Assembly (NCBI GenBank): GCA_016931535.1
Contig: JAFGEP010000112.1
Span: forward strand, 1 to 64,000
Reading direction: 5' to 3'
Length of the DNA stretch: 64,000 bases
DNA from: Bradymonadales bacterium
Lineage (GTDB): Bacteria > Myxococcota_A > Bradymonadia > JAFGEP01
How positions within the stretch are numbered: the stretch's first letter is position 1; the number at the start of each line of letters is the position of its first letter. Positions 9,701 through 16,879 of this stretch are shown in pieces. The notes below the pieces were generated by a model that saw only the letters and a list, made by a program, of their open reading frames with translations, did not search any database and was not told the origin of the DNA. Both the position numbers and the translations under genes were made by a program.

Positions 9701-12700
9701 CGCGGCCTGGGGATCATCGAGGTGGCGGCGATGGATCTCCCCCAGCTCCCACCACAGCAGCGGTAGCAGCTCGGGGGACCCCTCGCGCTGCAGGTCCATC
9801 TCCAGCCGGATCAGGTGACACACCTCCTCCCATTCGCCGACCTCCACCATGCGCGCCAGGGCCCGCCGCAGGAGAAACGGGTCGGTGGGATCCAGGGTGA
9901 CCAATTCCATCATCGCCTTCCGTGCGACGGTGCCGCTCTTGCCGGTGAGAAGCGACAGCAGCACGGCACCCTCCAGGAGACGCCGCTTGACCGGACCGGA
10001 ATGCGCCCGTCCGATCAGGTCCTCTCCGATGGCCAGGACCTCGACCGCTCGATCCTGGTCCTCGAGGTGGCGGGAGAGAAAATGGTGGGGGCCACCAAAG
10101 GCGCCCATATCCTCGTCGCTGCTGAAGCTGAGTGCTTCGTAACAAAGCGACTCGGCCACCGAAGCCTCACCCGAGCGGGCAAAGCCATCGGCCGCCTGGA
10201 TGAGCGCCAGGGCACAGGAACGGCGTCTGCCCCGATGCGCCAGCAGGTCGGGCGGCAGAAGAAGACCGGGATCAGACAGCAAGGCCCACTCGATCGGCAG
10301 GTAGTGGGGCGCTCTCCTGGAGACCTGCTGGAGCAGATCGGAAGCCTCGGGAAGTTCTCGTTCCATCAACAGCAACCAGAGACCGCTGAGACCCGACGGG
10401 TGCTCTTGAAGCTCTTCGATCACCTCCCCCCGCTTTTCGGGGTCGACCTGCTCCCTTGCTGTACAGCGAGCCAGGTGCAAGGCAAGCCAGTCCTCGTTCG
10501 GCCTTCTTTTCCAGGCGCGTCGGTAGGCCTCGGCCGCGCTATCCGGATCGTCACAGACAAACTCCGCCAGCTCGGCGGCCTGCCGATCGATCTCATCGAG
10601 CAGATCGGGGTGGGTGCTCAGGGCGGACCAGGCGGTCAAGGCATCGAGCAGAAACTCGGGGTCCTTCAGCTGCTGCCCCGCCGCGATCAGGCCTCCGATC
10701 GCCTCTGGATCGGGGAGAACGGCAAGGGTACCAATCAGCACGCCGAGAGCCCGATCGGTCTGATCGGTCAGGGTGAGCACCGCCGCGCACAGTTCGGCAT
10801 CGGTCTTCAACTCCTCCGGAACCACCTGGTCGAGCGAAGGGGAGTTGCCCAATCGGATGATCTGACGGATTGCCGAGCGGAACTGTGGAGCGTCTCGGTA
10901 GGCCGCGATCGCCCTGGCCAGCGCCTCGGCTGGCTGACCCAGGTGCTGGACGAGCTCGCTCAGCTCCAGCAGCAGCAGGGGTCTCAGGCTCTCCTCGGCC
11001 TGCTGGACCAGGGACTCGAGCGCGGTGGCCCTTGTTTGCGGACTACCGTGCAGGCAGTCAAGGAGATGCTCGTCCAGCTCGGCGATCCGCTCGTCCGCCT
11101 GCTGCTGCTGTCCCAGTGCTGTCAAGCAGGCGATCTGTCCCAGCCTGGCAGGCACAAAACCGGGCTGGAGGACGGCCAGCTTCTCCCATAGCGAGAGGGC
11201 GTCCTGGTGGCGCTTCATCCGATGGTAGCACCGAGCGATCTGATGGATGAGGTAGTCGCGATCAAGCGTGGTGCTGTCCCTTGCCCAGCTCAGATAGAGG
11301 TCGAGGCGTTCCTCGTCGGCCTGGTGGGAGATGGCCACCCCCTCGGCGATGGCCTGCAGGCGCAGGTCTGTGGGTTCACAAGCAAGCAGGGAACGAGCGG
11401 CCTTCAGCCTGTCCGGACCGGAGGCGGAGCCTGCCAGCCAGGCGACCCGTGCGATACGCACATCGGGGGTGGTCTGCACCTGCTCGGAAAAAAGCCGGAC
11501 CGCCTCGGCCGAGCAGGGGTTCTTCCACCAGGCGCCCCAGGCGGTTGTGAGGGGACGAGAGGGGGAGCGCTCGCCCTGGCGTCCTCGCAACAGAGCGTTC
11601 AGCTGCTCCTTCCGACCGCTCTTGTGCAAGGCGTACACCAGCAGATCGCGGGCCGAGGGGTCATCAGGATGGTCCACGGCAACGGGCTCTACGGCCTGGA
11701 TGGCCTCTTCGTAGCGCCCCATCCGGCAGCACGCCCAGGCGAGCAGCAGCTGGGTCTCCCTGCCAGAGGGGGCCGCCGGATCGGCAAGACCTTCTACCAG
11801 GCCGACATGGTCGCCTGTGCGCAGGCAACAGCGCTCGAAAAGGTCCCATGCCGCCGAGGAGGTGGCCAGGCTGCGGGCGGCCTGCGCCACTCTGGTGCCG
11901 GAGGTGTCCTCGGGGAGATGGTAGAGCCAGTCGGTCAGCAACAGCCGGTGGAGATCGCCAGGGGGGAGCCGGTCGAGCAGAGCTTCCAGGCGTGGCAGGG
12001 CAACGGCTGCCTCTCCGCGGCGCAGGTGGATCTCGACCAGTGTCCGCATCGCCTCCAGATCTTCGCCGGCCAGGTCGATCAGCCGGGTATAATGAAGGAC
12101 CGCTTCCTGGTCTGCCCGGCGCTCGAAGCGATCGAGCTCGGCCGCCTGCCGCAGCAAGGCACATTTGCCCTTCAGGGTCGGCTCCTGGTCGATCTGGCTC
12201 AAGTAGAGGTCATGCAGGGCATCGTACTCGCGGTTGTAGGTGAACAGCCGTTCCAGGCTGCGCAGCGCCTCGGTCCGACCGGCCGGATCCCGGGCCAATG
12301 CCAGCCGGTACTCGGCGGCCGCTTCTGCCGGGCTGTTCAGCCGTGTCTCCAGGATCTCCCCTCGCCTGGCGTGGGTGGAGGCCATGGCGATGAGATCGGA
12401 GGCTCTCAGGTCCATCAGCTCCCGATAGGCGCCCTGACGCAGGAAGAACGAACCGACCTGGGAGCGGGCGATCTCGAGGTCACTGACCCGGGAGACGGCA
12501 TCGCGGCAGCAGGCGAAGACATCGGGCTCTTTCTTCATCAAGGCCGCCAGAGAGGCCTCTTCCAACGCCAGCATGGCCGCCTCCAGCTCCCCGGCGGCGC
12601 GGAGCCGGAGTCGGTGAATGACCTGACCGGCCTGCTCGAAGCGACCGGCGGTGATGGCCAGCCGGAACAGCTTCCAGTCGGCAACCGGCGAGGGGCCCGG

Positions 12701-13777
12701 AGGCTGGATCTTCTGCAGGCTCCGGGAAGCCAGACCAAACTGGCCCAAGGCTTCGGCGACCGCTGCCGCTCTCAGGTGGACCGGTTCCGGCGCACCCATC
12801 TCGATCCGTCCCTGCAAGATGTCGTGCTGGTCCTCCAGCTTTCCAGCCGCCACCAGCATCAACAGCGCCTCGTACAGACGGTGATTGGGGACCAGGTTCA
12901 CCACCTCGCGCATCAAGTGGGCCGGCTTCACCTCCCGGCCCGGCGCTGGCAGATAGCGCTGACACCACAGACCGGTCGCCAGATCGACCAGCAGTGCCGC
13001 CTTGAGTGTCGGGATATGGGTCTGGCGGATGGCGGCCAGGTACAGGGCGGAAAACTCCTCCAGATCCACCGCCCGCGCCTGGAAAGCCATCCACATGGGA
13101 GCCAGGGACGACCCTCTCAACGCCTCCAGGGCCGGCCTCGGAAGGCTGGACAGCAGGCGATCGGCTGCCGGTGTCTGGGATGATTCGCCACTCAAAGCGG
13201 CCGCCGAGCAGTACAACAGGGCCCGACCTCGCAGCTTCTTGTGGATATCGTAACCCTCCGTCCCCTCCAGCCCGTCCACCATCGCCTTCAACGCCCAGGA
13301 AACGTCCTTCCCCAGCCGTAACCGCATCAGGGCCCGTTCTCGCTGGGCCGAAAAAAGGCCGGCATCGGTCTGGATCGCCAGCTCCAACAGCTGTTCGGCC
13401 CGCTCGTGGTCGGACAGCAGTTGCCAGGTCAGACCAGCAGCCACAGTCAACAGCCGGGCCCGGTTCGACTCGGATCGGGTGTGGGAAGCTTCCGCCAGGA
13501 TACCCGCCACCGCTTCGCTCCAACGCGCACGCATCTGCTCGTCGATCTCGCGGTGTATCAGGGTGACGATGGAACTCTGGGTCTCGATGACCTCGTCGGG
13601 CGCGGTGATCGGCCCGCTGATCTCCCACTCCTCCGGGTAGGCCTCCTTCCAGGTGGGAACATCCTGGTCGATGGACTCATCCAGTAGCAATTGGGGGACG
13701 GGTTCGGTTTTCTCCTCCTCCAAGGTATCCTGGCGCATGCTGGAGAGGAGATCGGTGATCTGATCCTTGGGGATCAC
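6701..13777 (-). CDS. giant tetratricopeptide-repeat protein (~2360 aa)
   Basis: One of the largest genes in the window, encoding a protein made almost wholly of helical TPR-like repeats (many A-x-x-Y-R-x-A-L and G-x-x-x-x-A units, for example AVINLRQVIAQDPGQPEAFD and AEAYRRAWKRRPNEDWLALH). No signal peptide, transmembrane segment or catalytic motif is seen, so a cytoplasmic scaffold is the best guess. Start choice: a TTG at 13903 opens the frame but overlaps the -10 box of a near-consensus promoter (13892-13919) and so should not be transcribed. The GTG at 13777, preceded by AGGAGG/GGAGA on the minus strand (786-794), has the best SD; a GTG at 13885 (leaderless) and an ATG at 13738 are alternatives. 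The HAD gene follows 26 bp downstream. Function unknown. Confidence 0.85.
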   Translation of the reverse strand: MIPKDQITDLLSSMRQDTLEEEKTEPVPQLLLDESIDQDVPTWKEAYPEEWEISGPITAPDEVIETQSSIVTLIHREIDEQMRARWSEAVAGILAEASHTRSESNRARLLTVAAGLTWQLLSDHERAEQLLELAIQTDAGLFSAQRERALMRLRLGKDVSWALKAMVDGLEGTEGYDIHKKLRGRALLYCSAAALSGESSQTPAADRLLSSLPRPALEALRGSSLAPMWMAFQARAVDLEEFSALYLAAIRQTHIPTLKAALLVDLATGLWCQRYLPAPGREVKPAHLMREVVNLVPNHRLYEALLMLVAAGKLEDQHDILQGRIEMGAPEPVHLRAAAVAEALGQFGLASRSLQKIQPPGPSPVADWKLFRLAITAGRFEQAGQVIHRLRLRAAGELEAAMLALEEASLAALMKKEPDVFACCRDAVSRVSDLEIARSQVGSFFLRQGAYRELMDLRASDLIAMASTHARRGEILETRLNSPAEAAAEYRLALARDPAGRTEALRSLERLFTYNREYDALHDLYLSQIDQEPTLKGKCALLRQAAELDRFERRADQEAVLHYTRLIDLAGEDLEAMRTLVEIHLRRGEAAVALPRLEALLDRLPPGDLHRLLLTDWLYHLPEDTSGTRVAQAARSLATSSAAWDLFERCCLRTGDHVGLVEGLADPAAPSGRETQLLLAWACCRMGRYEEAIQAVEPVAVDHPDDPSARDLLVYALHKSGRKEQLNALLRGRQGERSPSRPLTTAWGAWWKNPCSAEAVRLFSEQVQTTPDVRIARVAWLAGSASGPDRLKAARSLLACEPTDLRLQAIAEGVAISHQADEERLDLYLSWARDSTTLDRDYLIHQIARCYHRMKRHQDALSLWEKLAVLQPGFVPARLGQIACLTALGQQQQADERIAELDEHLLDCLHGSPQTRATALESLVQQAEESLRPLLLLELSELVQHLGQPAEALARAIAAYRDAPQFRSAIRQIIRLGNSPSLDQVVPEELKTDAELCAAVLTLTDQTDRALGVLIGTLAVLPDPEAIGGLIAAGQQLKDPEFLLDALTAWSALSTHPDLLDEIDRQAAELAEFVCDDPDSAAEAYRRAWKRRPNEDWLALHLARCTAREQVDPEKRGEVIEELQEHPSGLSGLWLLLMERELPEASDLLQQVSRRAPHYLPIEWALLSDPGLLLPPDLLAHRGRRRSCALALIQAADGFARSGEASVAESLCYEALSFSSDEDMGAFGGPHHFLSRHLEDQDRAVEVLAIGEDLIGRAHSGPVKRRLLEGAVLLSLLTGKSGTVARKAMMELVTLDPTDPFLLRRALARMVEVGEWEEVCHLIRLEMDLQREGSPELLPLLWWELGEIHRRHLDDPQAALAAYRQGATTGRPSFFLSTAIARLLVETDELTELVDHYQQALEAEEQPAKIARLHINIGGIYEFQLLNGRKAFSHYKEALARDPGNLSALVSVVRLAERSGLPSEGLEAMQALADQLSGPLQHALLLRAAEVAELRLVDYRLAEQLYHRLEDLGVGELAQPGLDSCLLAQVKPQDLPARMWSGDRSRQSGIDFTSAMLTMIRPQVESRWEAQADAPACVWATRIFRNGPGGDANLIRQAAMALAEQVGDATGAADVLRFGQLIGAAAGLVEHLTLLRRLIELDPSDELALLLLEAQVQAGSDAERQVIDARLRVAPEGVVRSDALIALVRHLALCQQQEELFVALEKLLDATPDLPISQYFRAALSAGGDDPALQVEQLEADARRATSPTSSAELLLQAARIRRRQLGQIERAVINLRQVIAQDPGQPEAFDELREILLTLGDSQGLYELFLKRYQVTNEATERISLLTRMAELAFVKLQDRDKAVWCHQEIVRWDPSNIRSFRILAEIYLEQEQFAKAAEMLEEVAVRAHQPSLVIRTHTELAQLYRENLQLPEKAADSFRAILALKPDHQEALVGLADHAEHQGNWEEAATCLQQLAQLASSRDQAADYHIRLSEVLAHGGLQAHRQERERALCRAVELAPQDPRAIQNLVAYLEGCQEPELLEAVSQQILGAVQLSDQTPDERIALKLLFDLHDTLGNTHRAFVAAGVLAYLGYETERSQQVHRQRPRQLQFWRSLSPLPPEQTGSIFHRQTRIALVNLLRVIDPPLNRVFPSRAKLLGASRKARIKGPSHHPAIRVGQMLGQQELEIYACLAPGSRPQVEPGSPAPVLLIASDFDLEACSEETVWILANTLAPWAMGFSSLGRVPPKRWTELVAFAVRKVNPQWLQPVVPSIIEPELLAALEEAIPKKTVDQLTEHVKALESLDHPQLQMQYRLLQIACASLAAVACPDPLVALQAADHSGLGTIGARGMIPFLLGRTFGELQRSAGLEVEQAGP

Positions 13778-13891
13778 CCCGGTGATCTCCTCCTTCACTT
13801 TTCCGGAAGGGACGCGGCCGCCCCCTTGCTCAGCCGGCTCCAGTCGATCGGAAGCGCGCTCGTCCTGTTTCTTCTCCCCGTCCACACCCGG

Positions 13892-13919
13892 ATTATCGGG
13901 CAACCGGCGGATCTGTCAA
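13892..13919 (-). promoter_or_regulatory. sigma-70 promoter of the giant TPR gene
   Basis: The minus strand has a perfect -35 TTGACA (13914-13919), a 16-bp spacer and a -10 GATAAT (13892-13897, 5 of 6 consensus). Predicted start near 13885. The rest of the interval 13920-14161 shows no gene and no further structure that I can support. Confidence 0.65.
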
Positions 13920-14161
13920 AGCTTCTATGAATGGCCAGAATCCACGGCCTGCCCGGCGAGCGTCGCAGCACCTGTGAGCACCGCTCGCCAGAACCGCCCC
14001 GGAAACGTTGACCCTGGGGACCAAAAGGAGATCGGCCACCGGCAGCCCCATCGAGAGGCAAAGAGCCGATCGAGCCACCGGAGGCGGCGGATGGTCTATG
14101 GGGTTCCCCCTCCGCGCGCTTCCCTCTTTCCCCCCACTCTTCCGTCGGCTATACCCCGGAT

Positions 14162-14584
14162 ATGCATCATGGGCGTAGTGACCAGGACCCCGGCGAACCC
14201 CACCTGAGCCTCGCGGAGATCATCGAGGACCTGCTCCACGACTGGATCAAGTACATGGAGATGCAGGTAAACAGTATCGACTGGTCGGGGCCTGCCGACG
14301 AGGTGGCGCGCCTTGTCCGCAAGAGCATCCTGCAGACCCGCCGATTTGGAAACCAAGCACTGGGCGTACCCGATCTGTGGCGTGCAGGGAGGGAGAAACT
14401 CCGGGGCCTCGATGATCCTACGGCCAAGGAGCTGGTTCGCCAGCTCGAGGGCGAGGTCACGCTGCTGATCGAGATCACCGGCTGGAACGACCAAAGGCTG
14501 GTCGACCAGGCCGACCAGATCCGGGAGATCCTCCGATGTCCCGGGCGCCGGCTGCGTTCGATGCGGGGACTGGCGGCCACGTAG
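14162..14584 (+). CDS. small helical protein of the signalling operon, unknown function
   Basis: A 140-residue soluble, highly charged protein predicted to be mostly alpha-helical (for example LSLAEIIEDLLHDWIKY near the N-terminus). I do not recognise a family. It sits 44 bp upstream of the receiver/AAA+ gene on the same strand and likely opens that operon. The ATG at 14162 has no SD. A TATACC (14150-14155) lies exactly where a -10 box would place the transcript start on this ATG, so a leaderless mRNA is possible, but no good -35 is present. An open frame also exists on the opposite strand, so coding here is likely but not certain. Confidence 0.6.
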   Translation: MHHGRSDQDPGEPHLSLAEIIEDLLHDWIKYMEMQVNSIDWSGPADEVARLVRKSILQTRRFGNQALGVPDLWRAGREKLRGLDDPTAKELVRQLEGEVTLLIEITGWNDQRLVDQADQIREILRCPGRRLRSMRGLAAT

Positions 14585-14628
14585 TATGCTGGCGGGCGAC
14601 CGATCACTCACCGGGTAGGTTCAAGAGC

Positions 14629-16344
14629 ATGGCGACCGCGCGGGAAGAACCTTTCACCATCCTGGTCATCGACGACAGCGAGGACTACATCGACCTCTGC
14701 CACGAGTTCCTCCGCCGGTACCGCTACCTGACCAACTGCGACTTCAACCATCCCTGCTGGGACTGCGAGCTCAGCCCCACCTGCCCCCTCAAGCACGCCC
14801 ACGACTGGTACGAGTTCGAGGAGATCATGCGACGCCACGGAGGCCGAGTGGGGGTCATCCTGCTCGACCTCCACTTCGACCGTCCCCTGGATCGGTTGAT
14901 CCCGGAGAGCTTGCGGGAGGAGGCCGCTCGAGACCGGAGCAAGGAGAGGAGGCTCAAGTCGAGGCAGGGGCTTTACCTCCTGGAGGCCATCCGCAGCCGG
15001 TACGGTTCGATTCCGGTGGTCCTGATGACCTCCAAGAGCACGGTCGGACATGATGATCCTGCATTGGCCTCCCAGATCGAGGAGCATCGTTTCACGGAGA
15101 TGCTGGGAGAGGAAGGGGTCAACGCCCAGGCGTTGGCCGCCAAGATCGAATCGTTCGCGCAGACCAGGCACAGGGCGGCGGTCGAGGGCCGGTTCTTCTG
15201 GGGGTCCAGCCCCGCCATGGAGCGGCTGCGGCGCTGGCTGGAGGTTTTTGCCGAGGGAGACCAGCCGATCTTGATCCTGGGAGAAACGGGAACGGGCAAG
15301 AGCTACCTGGCTGAGCAGTTCATCCACCCGATGGCGCGTCCCGACGGACCCTTCTGCTCGCTCGACCTGTCCGCCATTCCGGACGCGCTGGTCGCCGCCG
15401 AGCTCTTCGGAACCTCCCGGGGTGCGTTCAGCGATGCGGTCGATCGGCCCGGCCGGTTCGAGTTTGCCCATCACGGGGTTCTCTTCTTGGACGAGATCGG
15501 CAATCTCTCGCCGGAAACCCAGAAGCGGCTCCTGGGTGTCCTTCAGGATCGGGCGGTCACCCGGCTGGGCGAGAACCGCGCCCGGGCGGTGGATGTGAAG
15601 CTGGTGGTGGCGACCAACGAGGATCTGGAGGCGCGGGTGCGCACGGGGACCTTCCGCGCCGACCTGTACCAGCGGTTGAACCCGGCGGCCCGCATCGAGA
15701 TCCCTCCCTTGCGCCAGCGCCTGGAGGATCTCCCCGACCTCCTGCAGGTGCTCACCGATCACATGTTCGAGAGCCCTGGAAACCGGCGGCTGTTGGCCCG
15801 CTTCGCCCACCTCTTCCAGCTTTCGGAGAAGCTGTCGGTGCGGGTGCAAGTGGGGAGCCGACGCCACCTGCCGACCGACGAGGTGCTGCTCTGGCTCACG
15901 GGGAGGGCCGAGCAGCTGGTGAAGACCGCAGCATGGCCGGGAAATGTCCGCCAGCTCGAGCTGGTCTGGACCAATGCGGTGATCTACCAGCTGGCGGAGC
16001 AGATCGCCGCCGGTCGGGTGGGCGATCATCCGGTGATCAGCATGGATGCCCAGTTGCTGGGGGAGTTGATCAGCAGCTCCAGCATGATCGAACCGGAGCA
16101 GCCGGCTGGCGAACCACGGGAGCCGCAACGTTTTCTGGTCGAGATCCGGCCGCAAAAAAGTTTGAACGATGTCAGCCGCGAGGTCGAGGTGCAGTACTTC
16201 CGCGATCTCTTTCTGCGCTGCGGGGAGAGGTTCGAACGGATGGCCGGCCACCTCCTCTCCGGCGATCCCGCAGCCAACGCCCGGCGGGTACAGCTGCGGT
16301 TCAACAACCTGGGTCTGAGCACGCGTCGGCTGCGGGGCCGTTGA
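14629..16344 (+). CDS. receiver-AAA+ transcriptional regulator, NtrC-like with degenerate GAFTGA loop
   Basis: A 571-residue response-regulator-like protein. Residues ~9-180 form a receiver: acidic pair D15/D16, phospho-acceptor D80 in ILLDLHFD, and TSK at 134-136. It carries two insertions: a cysteine quartet C37-x5-C43-x2-C46-x5-C52, and a ~30-residue charged insert after the phospho-Asp strand. An AAA+ domain follows with Walker A GETGTGKS (~219), Walker B GVLFLDEIG (~284) and an arginine-rich sensor region. The sigma-54-contact loop, normally GAFTGA, reads GAFSDA (~265). The C-terminus (~510-571) is a Fis-like helical region that could bind DNA. Output through sigma-54 is therefore doubtful; it may act as a sigma-54-independent AAA+ regulator. 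Operon with the neighbouring receiver and kinase. Confidence 0.9.
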   Translation: MATAREEPFTILVIDDSEDYIDLCHEFLRRYRYLTNCDFNHPCWDCELSPTCPLKHAHDWYEFEEIMRRHGGRVGVILLDLHFDRPLDRLIPESLREEAARDRSKERRLKSRQGLYLLEAIRSRYGSIPVVLMTSKSTVGHDDPALASQIEEHRFTEMLGEEGVNAQALAAKIESFAQTRHRAAVEGRFFWGSSPAMERLRRWLEVFAEGDQPILILGETGTGKSYLAEQFIHPMARPDGPFCSLDLSAIPDALVAAELFGTSRGAFSDAVDRPGRFEFAHHGVLFLDEIGNLSPETQKRLLGVLQDRAVTRLGENRARAVDVKLVVATNEDLEARVRTGTFRADLYQRLNPAARIEIPPLRQRLEDLPDLLQVLTDHMFESPGNRRLLARFAHLFQLSEKLSVRVQVGSRRHLPTDEVLLWLTGRAEQLVKTAAWPGNVRQLELVWTNAVIYQLAEQIAAGRVGDHPVISMDAQLLGELISSSSMIEPEQPAGEPREPQRFLVEIRPQKSLNDVSREVEVQYFRDLFLRCGERFERMAGHLLSGDPAANARRVQLRFNNLGLSTRRLRGR

Positions 16345-16396
16345 TCCCGGCCGGTAACGACGCGCGGCCGACCTGGCACCGCATCGAGGAGCCCGA

Positions 16397-16879
16397 ATGG
16401 CCAATCCCGGGGCCCAGAGCCAACCTGTCCCCACCCTCCTCATCGTGGAGGATGGGGACGAATACCTGGAGTTCTTCGAGCGCCACTTTCTCGGCTACCG
16501 GCTGCTCCAGGCCCATGATTTCGACCAGGCCATGGAGGCGCTGAGACACAACACGGTGGACGTGGTGGTCCTGGACATCCGTTTCGACCGGACGGACAGG
16601 GAACGACTGGTGGGCGATGTGCTGGAGACGAGCCGCACCCGCTTCGGTCAGGACACCGATCTGACGGAGGCCTGGCGCTACCTGGCAGACAAGCAGGGCT
16701 TTCTGATCGCCCGTGAGATACGCGCCCGGGATCGCCAGGAGGCGCTGCTTTTCATCGAGGACCTGCCGGAACGACAGGTGGAGAACCTGGCGAGATTGTA
16801 CGGCAGGGTCGCCGTGGTTCCCGAGTTCGATGCCAAGAGAATCCACCGCGCCCTGGTGGAACTGACCCAGATGCCATGA
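16397..16879 (+). CDS. stand-alone receiver-domain protein, divergent
   Basis: A 160-residue single-domain protein resembling a response-regulator receiver. LLIVEDGDEY supplies the acidic pocket (E18/D19) and VVLDIRFDR the acceptor D60. As in the AAA+ regulator upstream, a long insert follows the acceptor strand, and the segment QGFLIAREIRARDRQEALLF matches in position the QGLYLLEAIRS segment of that protein. The conserved Lys after strand 5 is not seen (LLFIEDLPE), so signalling may be atypical. Its stop overlaps the kinase-like start (ATGA at 16876-16879), implying translational coupling. Confidence 0.82.
   Translation: MANPGAQSQPVPTLLIVEDGDEYLEFFERHFLGYRLLQAHDFDQAMEALRHNTVDVVVLDIRFDRTDRERLVGDVLETSRTRFGQDTDLTEAWRYLADKQGFLIAREIRARDRQEALLFIEDLPERQVENLARLYGRVAVVPEFDAKRIHRALVELTQMP

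Noticed and set aside
13904..13920. TTG start codon at 13903 for the giant TPR gene
   Set aside because: It lies in the spacer of a near-consensus promoter, upstream of the predicted transcription start.
14608..16443. 611-codon minus-strand open frame opposite the receiver-AAA+ gene
   Set aside because: Antisense artefact of high GC: the plus strand carries intact Walker, receiver and sensor motifs.
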